Assembly (NCBI GenBank): GCA_937930625.1
Contig: CALHBW010000248.1
Coordinates: 1-12,587 of the forward strand
Direction of reading: 5' to 3'
Length of the DNA: 12,587 nucleotides
Source: an uncultured Saprospiraceae bacterium
GTDB lineage: Bacteria; Bacteroidota; Bacteroidia; Chitinophagales; Saprospiraceae
Of this stretch, positions 1-7,243 are shown in pieces (within the stretch, counting starts at the first letter, position 1; each line of letters begins with the position of its first letter). The notes under the pieces were generated by a model, which was given only the letters and a program-made list of their open reading frames with translations, did not search any database and was not told the DNA's origin. A program made the position numbers and the translations under genes.

Positions 1-450
1 AATTTTGACCAACAATTAAAAGACGAAAACATCCAACAACTCTATCAAAACGATAATTTTTTCAACTTCTTTTTTGCGAATATTTTCCAACAAAAAATAG
101 AACAAGGAGTAGAAACGGAAACAGAAAAAATAGTGGCGGATGCCATTGAGCGTATTGCCATTCCCATCATAGAAAAAAGAAAAATATCAACACCCCACGA
201 CGAGCAAATTACCATCCTGCTTGATGCAGAAATGGATACTGAACACTCCAAATTTCCCTTAAAAGAACTCACAACATTTTTGGGCAAACTCCCTGCCACA
301 CCCGGCAGTCAACAAGCCCTAAGACTCGAATATTCAGGTATTTATCAAATTGACCCCAACAAAGGAATCATCACACAAGGCAGCCTCAATTACACATTCA
401 GCATAGGCAAATTTTACGAAAAAACAACGATTATAAACTTTAACAATTAA
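1..450 (+). CDS. C-terminal fragment of an unrecognised protein (5' end outside window)
   Basis: An open frame enters from the left edge in phase 1 and ends at TAA 448-450, giving 149 visible residues. No start needs to be placed, because the frame is open from base 1; an internal GTG at 133 is unlikely to be the real start. The first 50 or so residues look helical and amphipathic, with a Phe-rich patch (DNFFNFFFANIFQQ) and many Glu and Lys. The last 70 or so look beta-rich and end in a conserved-looking stretch with Gly-Ile-Ile-Thr and Ser-Ile-Gly-Lys-Phe-Tyr. I do not recognise the family. Its position directly upstream of a PAAR-like effector and in the same direction makes a link with the T6SS locus plausible but unproven. 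A hairpin begins at the base after the stop codon. Confidence 0.7.
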   Translation, partial: NFDQQLKDENIQQLYQNDNFFNFFFANIFQQKIEQGVETETEKIVADAIERIAIPIIEKRKISTPHDEQITILLDAEMDTEHSKFPLKELTTFLGKLPATPGSQQALRLEYSGIYQIDPNKGIITQGSLNYTFSIGKFYEKTTIINFNN

Positions 451-528
451 GAGATTTTTGATTTTCGATTTTTGATTCGTAGCAATAGTTTTCGCGCAAG
501 CGAAAACCAATCAAAAATCAAAAATCTC
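451..528 (+). repeat. Heptad-phased inverted repeat with inner GNRA hairpin
   Basis: The left arm (451-477) is built of GATTTTT-type heptads. The right arm (509-528) is its reverse complement, except that the left arm holds one extra 7-bp unit. Between them, 488-507 forms a perfect 8-bp stem GTTTTCGC/GCGAAAAC closed by a GCAA loop, a GNRA-type tetraloop if transcribed. The element begins directly after the stop codon at 450 and ends 21 bp before the ATG at 550. It could act as a terminator, a processing site or a leader structure; the sequence does not decide which. Confidence 0.8.
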
Positions 529-549
529 TCAACCAAAAATCAACAGGTT

Positions 550-1893
550 ATGGGCAGAAAATACGTCTTAGATGGAGCTATTGTAGAGTGCAACATGGGT
601 ATGGCACCTGCCAAACTCGTGGTCGTCACCAACCAAAGGGTAAAAATACAAGGCAAATTTAAAGCCACCCACATGGATAGATTAGTCTCCCCGACCTTTA
701 TACAATGCAAACTCAAACCCACCCCCGGTGGCTTCCTGCCATGCACACCTATACTACTGCCCTGGCAAAAAACAGCAAAAAAAACCAACCTGAGAGGAAT
801 GTTGAAGTTCATCTATGACGACTCCTACTGCATGTGCGGCACCGGCGGCAAAATTACCGTTGTCCATCCCATGCAAATCAACGCCGCAGGTGCAGCATTT
901 GAACAATACACCAACATCTCTACCACCATTCCCGGTGCCATGCCGCTTGCCGGTTTCGACGAAGGTACACTCCCCGAAGATGACAGCAGCAACGGCTTTC
1001 TCGACGGACTACAAAGCGTCCTCGATGTCGCCGGACTCGTACCCGGATTTGGCGAAATAGCCGATGGTATCAATGCCGCGATATATGTAGCAAGAGGCGA
1101 TTATGCCAATGCCGCCTTGAGTGCGGCAGCTATGCTTCCGATTGGTGGGCAGGCAGCTACGGCGGCGAAACTTGGGATGAAAACTTCTAAAAAAGGCGCG
1201 CAAAGTGTAACGGACATAATATCATTGGCGGCACCGACAGGTAAGGGAGGAAAAACCTCAAAAAGTACAGCCGCCGCAACAACAAAAGGAGCTGATAAAG
1301 CAAAATTAGGCGCATTCAATGATGGTGTAAGAAACTTAGTGGATAAATCGCCCACGCTGACCCAAAAACTAAAATCTCTGGAAGACAGCGGCTGGTCTAT
1401 GGGATATGGAGATAAAGGCAAAGGAACTTATGTCATTAAGAAAGAAAAGAAAATTGTCATTGATAGCAATTACAAAAACAACGACGCGCTTGTTGTCCAG
1501 AGCCTTGCACACGAAGCCGGTCATGCCACCTACAAAGAAAAACCTTATGTATCTCACGTAGGCAAAACCAGAGAGCAATATGTAAAGGAAAATACCAACA
1601 GACATTTAGATGATGAGGGAGAAGCCACCTTGGTCAATGTACAAGTGAGAAATGAAATCTTGGGCAACAAAGGAGCCGACATCGGCATCGCGGGGTCAAA
1701 AACCAAAGAATATCAAAAAGCGTTTAGAAATTATAAAAAGCACAACAACAGGGACAAAGCAAGAGCCGAGATAGCCGATATATTTGCAAAAGGAGAAAGA
1801 CCCAGCACCGATCCCACTAAAAATTATGAACAATATTATTCTTCTACTTATGAAAATCATTGGGACACGCATATCAAACCTAAAAAACCATAA
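550..1893 (+). CDS. PAAR-like (DUF4280) T6SS effector with C-terminal HExxH metallopeptidase toxin
   Basis: A 447-residue polymorphic effector. Residues 1-125 or so match the DUF4280 PAAR-like fold that caps VgrG in Bacteroidota, with the cysteine pattern VECNMG, LPCTP and YCMCGTGG. Residues 148-210 or so are a hydrophobic Gly/Ala-rich pre-toxin segment (GLVPGFGEIADGINAAIY), a type common just before polymorphic toxin domains. A Lys/Ala/Thr-rich linker follows. The C-terminal 200 residues carry HEAGH (His321, Glu322, His325), a zinc metallopeptidase motif, and an acidic DDEGEA at 354-359 whose Glu356 or Glu358 could be the third zinc ligand, as in gluzincins. The predicted role is a spike-delivered protease or hydrolase toxin; its substrate is unknown. 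I chose ATG 550 because DUF4280 homology begins there; an upstream in-frame TTG at 472 lies inside the hairpin. The 3' end overlaps the next gene. Confidence 0.85.
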   Translation: MGRKYVLDGAIVECNMGMAPAKLVVVTNQRVKIQGKFKATHMDRLVSPTFIQCKLKPTPGGFLPCTPILLPWQKTAKKTNLRGMLKFIYDDSYCMCGTGGKITVVHPMQINAAGAAFEQYTNISTTIPGAMPLAGFDEGTLPEDDSSNGFLDGLQSVLDVAGLVPGFGEIADGINAAIYVARGDYANAALSAAAMLPIGGQAATAAKLGMKTSKKGAQSVTDIISLAAPTGKGGKTSKSTAAATTKGADKAKLGAFNDGVRNLVDKSPTLTQKLKSLEDSGWSMGYGDKGKGTYVIKKEKKIVIDSNYKNNDALVVQSLAHEAGHATYKEKPYVSHVGKTREQYVKENTNRHLDDEGEATLVNVQVRNEILGNKGADIGIAGSKTKEYQKAFRNYKKHNNRDKARAEIADIFAKGERPSTDPTKNYEQYYSSTYENHWDTHIKPKKP

Positions 1894-2407
1894 AAGTATA
1901 ATACTATTTTCGGTAATGATTTTTTGCTTAAATTGTTCCCTAAATAAAAAAATCAAGGTCAACAAGTCAGAAAATATGTCCATAGAAATTATGAATCTAC
2001 TCAACATCAGTCAACCGATTACTCAAGCTGAATTAGAAAAAGTAATTGGTATGAAGTTAGTAAAAACACCGGAACAACCCAATGCCTTCTTCGATTATTA
2101 CGAAGGCAAAAATGAAGCATCGGATGCCGATTTTAGCCATGTAGAATTTCGGCAACCCAATCAAAAAAGTTCTGCTAAGGACGGTCTCGTCATTGCCACT
2201 ATCAATACCTCAAAGCATCAATTGACAGAATCCATGATTGTAAAGCAATTTGATTTACCCGAATTCACACCGCCCGACCCCCGACAACAGCACAACCCGA
2301 TGAACTATCTGAGTTATCCACACAATAATGGAGAAATTAGTTTTGGATTTCCTACTTCAGGAGAAGATAAACGACTACAAAAAATTATTATTGATTACTC
2401 AGAGTAA
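1850..2407 (+). CDS. Candidate periplasmic or lipid-anchored immunity protein for the metallopeptidase effector
   Basis: A 185-residue protein with no family that I recognise. From ATG 1850 it overlaps the effector gene by 44 bp in another frame, the tight coupling typical of toxin/immunity pairs. The N terminus has basic residues followed by a hydrophobic stretch (SIILFSVMIFCLNCS), with cysteines at 26 and 29 that suggest a signal peptide or lipoprotein; the box before Cys29 is not canonical. The mature part contains a Pro-rich loop (EFTPPDPRQQ) and ends in KIIIDYSE. Export would place it in the periplasm, which suggests that the toxin acts there. Alternative starts are ATG 1826 and ATG 1976; the latter would remove the signal segment and give a cytoplasmic protein. 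Function rests mainly on position. Confidence 0.65.
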   Translation: MKIIGTRISNLKNHKSIILFSVMIFCLNCSLNKKIKVNKSENMSIEIMNLLNISQPITQAELEKVIGMKLVKTPEQPNAFFDYYEGKNEASDADFSHVEFRQPNQKSSAKDGLVIATINTSKHQLTESMIVKQFDLPEFTPPDPRQQHNPMNYLSYPHNNGEISFGFPTSGEDKRLQKIIIDYSE

Positions 2408-2410
2408 TAC

Positions 2411-2660
2411 AATGTGTTCGCCAAATTTGGTGGCACTGAAATATAGCCGTTTTCAATTAATTAAAATTATTTTATAATTTATTTATTATTAAAAATTAAA
2501 TAATTATAAATATTTTTATTGTAAAATTAATTTAAATTTTTATTTATAAATAATTTTAATTTAATAATTTACAAAAATAAAAACAAATAAATTATTCACG
2601 TTCAATTCGTAATTTTCAATTTGATAAATATATTATTAATAATGTCTTCGCCAAATTTTG
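2411..2660. repeat. 20-bp direct repeat pair bracketing a very AT-rich segment
   Basis: Positions 2411-2430 and 2641-2660 match at 18 of 20 bases, with the core TTCGCCAAATTT. The 210 bp between them is almost entirely A and T and has no credible gene. Inside it, 2459-2475 and 2546-2561 are inverted copies (AATTAAAATTATTT core, one T indel). The gap from 2408 to 2775 therefore holds only repeats and AT-rich DNA. It separates the first effector/immunity pair from the next gene and may hold its promoter, though no good match to the Bacteroidetes consensus was found. Confidence 0.75.
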
Positions 2661-2769
2661 AATGACAAATTAATTTAAATTTTACTTTACTTTTCACTGA
2701 TAATCATTAATTAATAAATTAAAAATTTTTTATCATTCAAAATTTTTCATTCAAAATTCATAATTAATC
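2653..2769 (+). repeat. Inverted repeat with ATTnnnn heptad array before the DcrB-like gene
   Basis: AAATTTTGAATGA at 2653-2665 is the perfect reverse complement of 2733-2745. The right arm runs on as five 7-bp units beginning ATT (2735-2769: ATTCAAA, ATTTTTC, ATTCAAA, ATTCATA, ATTAATC). The array ends 6 bp before the ATG at 2776, so it forms most of the likely untranslated leader. Confidence 0.7.
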
Positions 2770-2775
2770 CTACAT

Positions 2776-3273
2776 ATGCTTCGCACGAAAATAAATAGCT
2801 TATTTCGCAAAAAAGAAAAACCACTACACCAAGAAATCGCCTTGAAAATTCCAAGCGATTTTCGGGCAATGACTTTCACAGAAAAAACGCACCACTATCC
2901 CATCCAAGACCGCCTTCCGCAAGAAGCATTCATCAACGATAGCCAAGACAGCATCATCGGCATACGCCATACCACCGACCACTTCGCACCTGACCAACTC
3001 GAAGATTACAAACAAAACGTATTTGACAAAAACTTCAACACGTCCAATTTTCAAAACTACCAAAGCAGCATCATCGAAACCAGAAAAACGTCCTATATTT
3101 TCACATCATACACACTTGTGATGGACGAACCGCTTTTTGTGATGAATTTGGTCGGAAGCCATAAAGCGACTATGTTATTTGTAACCTTCTCTTGTCCCGA
3201 AAAAGAAAAAATGCAATGGAAAGCTAAGATAGAGCAGACTTTTAAACAAGTCAGGATGAAAGATTCAGAATAA
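2776..3273 (+). CDS. DcrB/PsbP-like small protein, possible T6SS effector adaptor
   Basis: A 165-residue protein starting at ATG 2776, without a signal peptide or membrane segment, so probably cytoplasmic. After a basic N-terminal tail (LFRKKEK), residues 20-160 resemble the DcrB/PsbP-like fold: an early IALKIPSDF strand, a central SIIGIRHTTD strand, paired strands around SYIFTSYTLVMD and PLFVMNLVG, and a final strand-helix pattern MLFVTFSCPEKEKMQWKAKI. Known T6SS Eag chaperones have this fold (DUF1795) and load hydrophobic PAAR-bearing effectors onto VgrG. Its place between two PAAR-like effectors and directly before vgrG fits such a role. The fold is judged by eye, and the chaperone role is an inference. 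Another housekeeping T6SS accessory function is possible. Confidence 0.6.
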   Translation: MLRTKINSLFRKKEKPLHQEIALKIPSDFRAMTFTEKTHHYPIQDRLPQEAFINDSQDSIIGIRHTTDHFAPDQLEDYKQNVFDKNFNTSNFQNYQSSIIETRKTSYIFTSYTLVMDEPLFVMNLVGSHKATMLFVTFSCPEKEKMQWKAKIEQTFKQVRMKDSE

Positions 3274-3287
3274 TGCTGAAACTCTTT

Positions 3288-3448
3288 AGGAACGCGAAAT
3301 AAATAAATTTGCTTTCTTGATTGAGAGAGTTTGTTCTCAGTTTGGGCTTTGAAACCCGCATAAATGTTGATATTTTCAGGGTTTTAAAGTGCAAAATGAG
3401 AACAAAATATCCTATCAAGAAGGTAAAGTTATTTTTTTCGCGTTCCTT
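3288..3448. repeat. Long imperfect inverted repeat (about 72-nt arms)
   Basis: The left arm 3288-3359 and right arm 3377-3448 are reverse complements over most of their length. Matched blocks include AGGAACGCGAAA, TTCTTGAT, TTTGTTCTCA and the inner TTT-AAACCC segment, around a loop of about 17 nt. The arms have mismatches but almost no indels, so they have diverged in place or are under pairing selection. The element begins 14 bp after the stop of the DcrB-like gene. Unlike the other repeats it shows no clear 7-bp period. A terminator, a structured RNA or a MITE-like element are all possible. Confidence 0.8.
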
Positions 3449-3488
3449 ACTGACCACCAAAAACTTAAATTCAACCTCAAAATAAATC

Positions 3489-3651
3489 TTCACACCTGTT
3501 TACATTTCAAAATAAAGAGAATGTAAAGTAAAATCCCCAAGTACCAAAGTATCAAATTCCCAAACCCCAATCGCCCGATGCCCATGATATTCACACCTGA
3601 TTTTGTCCTTTTGGGATTTGTTTTTTGAATTTTGGTATTTCCAATTTGGTC
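3489..3651. repeat. Heptad-phased inverted arrays upstream of vgrG, with a 10-bp direct repeat
   Basis: Seven 7-bp units at 3538-3586 (CAAGTAC, CAAAGTA, TCAAATT, CCCAAAC, CCCAATC, GCCCGAT, GCCCATG) are followed by six at 3610-3651 that all begin TTT (TTTGGGA, TTTGTTT, TTTGAAT, TTTGGTA, TTTCCAA, TTTGGTC). The two arrays are partly complementary, for instance TCCCAAA at 3558 with TTTGGGA at 3610. TTCACACCTG occurs exactly twice, at 3489-3498 and 3590-3599, bracketing the first array. Just inside, TTTACATT (3499-3506) and AATGTAAA (3520-3527) are inverted. The gap 3274-3696 contains no credible gene. Confidence 0.7.
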
Positions 3652-3668
3652 TCGGCGCAGCCGAGAGG
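3648..3668. repeat. Short GC-rich palindrome, GGTCTCGG-N5-CCGAGAGG family (copy 1)
   Basis: GGTCTCGG, CGCAG, CCGAGAGG. It can fold as a 6-bp stem CTCGGC/GCCGAG with a GCA loop. A second copy with the same 8-bp ends and a different 5-bp centre lies at 8656-8676. This copy sits at the end of the TTTGnnn heptad array, 29 bp before the vgrG start. Confidence 0.8.
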
Positions 3669-3696
3669 AATTTAGAATTTGAAAACTCATAATATT

Positions 3697-5565
3697 ATGG
3701 CAACAGCAAAAGCAAACGTCATTGTAGGCGGTAGAAAAGTAGATCCATATCACGTATCTGTCCAACAGAGATGCGACTGGCATCATCAATTTGAGATTGC
3801 CGTTTCTACTGAAAAAATCGAGGGCTTGAACAGCCTGACTATCGACAATTCGGTGGACTATATCGGTCAAACTGCCGAATTGTCGATTGATTGTGCGGAT
3901 GGTACATTTAAGTTTAAAGGCTTGATTACCAGCGTACATATCGACAGGTCATACACAGGCGATAGCCTCGTTATTCTTTCCGGTCATAGCCCCACGTATC
4001 TGCTCGAAGATGGCGTAGGAACGAAGTCTTACGAAGAAAAAGACCTTGCGGCGATAGCCAACGAAATACTTGGTTCCTATCCCTCTAACCTCCTCAATCC
4101 CAATGTGTCGCCTCAATACACTACGCCCATCCCTTATGTCGTCCGTTATAAAGAAACTAATTATCAATTCCTTGCGCGTCTTGCTGCTATTTATGGTGAA
4201 TGGTTTTATTATGATGGAGAAGGATTAGTATTTGGTAAATTACCGAATCCGGAAAGTGTCACCGTCACACTGGGTAAAGATTTGGATTCCTTTGACTACG
4301 GTGTACGTATGCGCCCGTCGAAATTCAAATACCAATTTTACAACTACATCGAAAACCGTATGGTGGAGAATACCTCGACGAGCTTCAAGCCCGGTTGGCT
4401 CGACAATTACGGCAAAAAAGCCCTTGATGCAGCAGATGGTATCTTTCCCAACGAACCCACCAATCCCGTATGGCACGACGCACCCAATGACGCACTCATC
4501 AAGCACCTCGCCGAAGCACACAGGGGTTCTATATTGAGTGACTCGGCATTTTTTAAAGGGCAAAGCACCCACGCAGGCATCAAGCCGGGCGCACGCATAC
4601 AAGCCAAAGGCATCAACAAAATCGGCAAAGCAAATGTACCCGGAATGATTGGTAATTTCCGCATTACAGCCGTCACTCACCATTTGGATGCCAATAAAAA
4701 TTATCGCAATACCTTCGAAGCAATTCCGATGACCGTGACTGCTCCTCCGATGAATAGAAATGTAGTGAAACCGGAAGCGGAATCGCAAGTGGCAGTAGTT
4801 AAGGAAAATAATGACCCCGACAAACTCGGTAGAATACGGGTGCAGTTTAAATGGCAGACAGGAAGCGAAATGACCCCGTGGATACGCCAAGTCACCAATT
4901 ATGCAAGTGGCGACAGAGGTACATATTTTGTACCTGAAATAGGCGACGAAGCCTATATGGATTTCGAGCAAGGCAATCCTGACCGCCCATATATGGTAGG
5001 TGCGAAATATCATGTCAATACGCCGCCCGAATTTTTTGACCCTGATAATAATTTAAAAGCCATTAAAACACGTAGCGGACACACGGTTTTATTTAGCGAT
5101 GAAGCAGGTGCTGAAAGTATTACCATCAACGACAAGAATGGAAATAAATTTTATATTGACACCGTAGCAAATAGTATAACGGTGACAGCATTGGAAGATA
5201 TGACATTTAATGCGAAAAATATGCATATCAATGTGGGGGAAAGTATGAACACCAATGTCGGAGAAAACATGACCACCGATGTTGGGCAAAACAAAACACT
5301 CTCTGTTGGTGAAAATAGTGACGAGACAGTTGGTGCCAACAAAACTGTTACTGTTACGGGAGATAAAACAGGTACCGTGAGTGGCAATCATACCGATACC
5401 ATCACCGGAAAATTAACAATGAGTAGTAGTGCGGATGTCTCGGTAAGTGCAGCCTCTAATACAGATATTAGCGGAGGTGCGAAGGTAAGTGTAGGTGGGG
5501 CAGATATTCGTGTGAATGGTAGCAGTACGATACGGGTATCATCGAGTGATACAGATATTATCTAA
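3697..5565 (+). CDS. vgrG: T6SS spike protein VgrG (TssI), Bacteroidetes type
   Basis: A 622-residue VgrG, the trimeric needle tip that carries PAAR-type effectors on the Hcp tube. Residues 1-355 or so form the gp27/Phage_GPD-like base, with the typical VVRYKETNYQFLARLAAIYG and EWFYYDG segment around 150-175. Residues 362-445 or so are the gp5 OB-fold (NNDPDKLGRIRVQFKW, GDRGTYFVPEIGDEAYMDFE, GNPDRPYMVGAKY). From about residue 508 the chain has eight 8-residue repeats of the form xVGxxxxx (NVGESMNT, NVGENMTT, DVGQNKTL and so on), like the VXGXXXXX octads of the T4 gp5 triple-stranded beta-helix, ending in a Ser/Asp-rich tip. There is no C-terminal catalytic extension. I chose ATG 3697; a TTG at 3679 lies upstream in frame. 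Its neighbours are a possible adaptor upstream and a PAAR effector downstream. Confidence 0.95.
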   Translation: MATAKANVIVGGRKVDPYHVSVQQRCDWHHQFEIAVSTEKIEGLNSLTIDNSVDYIGQTAELSIDCADGTFKFKGLITSVHIDRSYTGDSLVILSGHSPTYLLEDGVGTKSYEEKDLAAIANEILGSYPSNLLNPNVSPQYTTPIPYVVRYKETNYQFLARLAAIYGEWFYYDGEGLVFGKLPNPESVTVTLGKDLDSFDYGVRMRPSKFKYQFYNYIENRMVENTSTSFKPGWLDNYGKKALDAADGIFPNEPTNPVWHDAPNDALIKHLAEAHRGSILSDSAFFKGQSTHAGIKPGARIQAKGINKIGKANVPGMIGNFRITAVTHHLDANKNYRNTFEAIPMTVTAPPMNRNVVKPEAESQVAVVKENNDPDKLGRIRVQFKWQTGSEMTPWIRQVTNYASGDRGTYFVPEIGDEAYMDFEQGNPDRPYMVGAKYHVNTPPEFFDPDNNLKAIKTRSGHTVLFSDEAGAESITINDKNGNKFYIDTVANSITVTALEDMTFNAKNMHINVGESMNTNVGENMTTDVGQNKTLSVGENSDETVGANKTVTVTGDKTGTVSGNHTDTITGKLTMSSSADVSVSAASNTDISGGAKVSVGGADIRVNGSSTIRVSSSDTDII

Positions 5566-5714
5566 CTCAAGTTGCGGATAAACCGCAACAGTTGATAGTT
5601 CGAGGTTCATAGTTTATAGAAAATGTGAAATTCGTCAAAAAATTATGTTTTCCTATGAACTATGAACTGCCAACTATGAACTAAGTTGCGTTTCTGCAAC
5701 TTGAATTATCTAAC
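5557..5714. mobile_element. MITE-like hairpin with 10-bp flanking direct repeats
   Basis: ATTATCTAAC occurs exactly at 5557-5566 and 5705-5714. Between the copies, 5567-5704 (138 bp) has inverted ends TCAAGTTGC...GCAACTTGA that continue as an imperfect inverted repeat for about 57 nt per arm. The arms contain 7-bp units: GTTGATA, GTTCGAG, GTTCATA, GTTTATA at 5591-5618 and CTATGAA-type units at 5653-5680. Each end also has its own small hairpin (TTGCGG/CCGCAA and GTTGC/GCAAC). The layout is that of a small non-autonomous insertion with target duplication. The left direct repeat includes the vgrG stop codon. No transposase is present. Confidence 0.6.
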
Positions 5715-5735
5715 CAAACAAAAGCAGTGATTATT

Positions 5736-7241
5736 ATGGCAGATCCGTTAGAATATGTCGTTAAGAATGCGATTATGATGTGTGACAAAGGGGCTGCGCC
5801 CGGAATGTTCACACCTACATATAACATGACCACTAAGGTAAATGGCTGTTTGGTTTCGACCAAAGCCGATAAAATTCCTTTGGTCAATATCCCTACTTTT
5901 GGTGCTTGTGCTTGTAAGGGTGGCGCACCATGCACACCGACTCCTATAGAGTGGATGGATACCTACAAAGCCAAAGTCAAAGGGCAGGAAACCGTACTTT
6001 TTAGATGCAACCTACCTTGTGCGAGTGGTGGTAAAGTGGAGTTTCTCACAAGTGGACAAATCCCACTTCCTGATGGAGAAATGGACGCACTGATGGAAGA
6101 GTTTGCTGAACCGGAAGATGAAGGTGGCTGGGGTTTTTGGGATACTGTAGAACTCTTACCTGTGGTCGGAAGTATTACAGGAATGGTACGAGAAGGCGCA
6201 AAAGGTAACTGGGGAATGGTAGTGCTCAATGCCGGATTTTTGGCGATGGATGTAGCAGGTGTCGTAAGTTTTGGTTCCACTACGGCGGCATCTACAGCCG
6301 CAAAAGCAGGCGTAAAAGCAGGTATTAAAGCTACAGCAAAAGCAGCCGCCAAAGGTGGGATGAAGCAACTGACAAAGGGAGCCGCCAAGAATTTTGCAAA
6401 AGCAGTTGCAAAAAGCATTGACAATATCGCTTTGAAAACGCTTAAAATTTGTGTATTTGCTTGTTTTCCCGAAGGTACGCCTATTTCTGTGAAAGACGGT
6501 TATAAAAATGTAGAAGATATAGAGGTTGGTGATTTGGTATGGGCATTTAATGAAAAAACAGGCGAAAGTGACCTCAAACCCGTCGTCAATACCATGCAAA
6601 ATGAGGTAGATACTACGGTAAAAATTACCCTCGAAGACGAAGTGATTGAAAGTACTGTAGAACATCCCTTCTATACGCGAGGCGGTTGGAAAGATGCAGC
6701 AGACCTAAGCACTGAAGATGAAGTGAAAACAAAAGACGGCAATTGGAGTTATATTAAAAAAGTAGCTTTTAAACATCAGAAGAAAAAAGTTTATAACTTT
6801 GAGGTTGGCGATTGGCATACGTATTTTGTGGGGACTTGGGAGTGGTTGGTGCATAATGCAACGAAATGCGTTTCAGCCATAGCTAAAAAGGTGGGCAATA
6901 ATACCTATGATTTAGTGTTGAGGTATAAACCGGGATGGTCCGCGCAGCAAAAAGCAGCAGCTCGTACTAAGGCTAAAGCACTAAGTAAAGCCAAGACCCG
7001 TATTGTAAAAAAACCTGCCAGAAAAGCAGGCACTCGAAGAACATTCACCAAAAAAGGAGGTAAAGTCAAAAAAGGACAAGATGTAGATCACACGATAGAA
7101 CTACAACTCGGAGGTGCAGATAATTTTTCTAATATGGATGCTTTGGACTCTAGTGTAAATAGAAGTTTTGGAAGCCAAATCCGAAATGCTACAGATAAAC
7201 TTCCGGCAGGAGCCAACATTAGAAACGTAACAATTAATTAA
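5736..7241 (+). CDS. PAAR-like (DUF4280) effector with HINT autoprocessing domain and HNH-like toxin
   Basis: A 501-residue polymorphic effector. Residues 1-125 or so are the DUF4280 PAAR-like domain (MMCDKG, FGACACKGGAPCTP, RCNLPCASGG). Residues 135-235 are hydrophobic and Ala/Lys-rich (pre-toxin). Residues 243-374 form a HINT domain: Cys243 in CFPEGTPI, VEDIEVGDLVWA, the STVEHPFYT block, and a terminal VHN with Asn374 before Ala375. HINT domains cut or splice peptide bonds, so cleavage at Asn374 could free the last 127 residues. That tail is very basic and then has DVDHTIELQLGGADNFSN (His452) and SVNRSFGSQI, a pattern seen in HNH-superfamily nuclease toxins. DNA cleavage in a target cell is therefore likely but not proven. 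ATG 5736 is chosen over TTG 5727. The stop lies 2 bp before the immunity gene. Confidence 0.87.
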   Translation: MADPLEYVVKNAIMMCDKGAAPGMFTPTYNMTTKVNGCLVSTKADKIPLVNIPTFGACACKGGAPCTPTPIEWMDTYKAKVKGQETVLFRCNLPCASGGKVEFLTSGQIPLPDGEMDALMEEFAEPEDEGGWGFWDTVELLPVVGSITGMVREGAKGNWGMVVLNAGFLAMDVAGVVSFGSTTAASTAAKAGVKAGIKATAKAAAKGGMKQLTKGAAKNFAKAVAKSIDNIALKTLKICVFACFPEGTPISVKDGYKNVEDIEVGDLVWAFNEKTGESDLKPVVNTMQNEVDTTVKITLEDEVIESTVEHPFYTRGGWKDAADLSTEDEVKTKDGNWSYIKKVAFKHQKKKVYNFEVGDWHTYFVGTWEWLVHNATKCVSAIAKKVGNNTYDLVLRYKPGWSAQQKAAARTKAKALSKAKTRIVKKPARKAGTRRTFTKKGGKVKKGQDVDHTIELQLGGADNFSNMDALDSSVNRSFGSQIRNATDKLPAGANIRNVTIN

Positions 7242-7243
7242 AT

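Noticed and set aside
3490..3939. 149-codon open frame on the - strand
   Set aside because: It covers the heptad arrays and the antisense of the vgrG start; the predicted protein is mostly a reading of repeats and of the vgrG complement.
4240..5013. 257-codon open frame on the - strand
   Set aside because: It lies wholly antisense to vgrG, whose domains are unmistakable in the + frame, and its product is rich in Cys, His and Ile without any recognisable pattern.
5567..5704. Rho-independent terminator as the sole explanation
   Set aside because: The structure is far longer than a terminator, lacks a terminal U tract and has flanking direct repeats; termination may be a side effect.
6462..6857. 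Splicing intein inserted in the effector
   Set aside because: The residue after the terminal Asn is Ala and the downstream part is a toxin domain rather than the rest of a host protein, so a HINT cleavage domain fits better.
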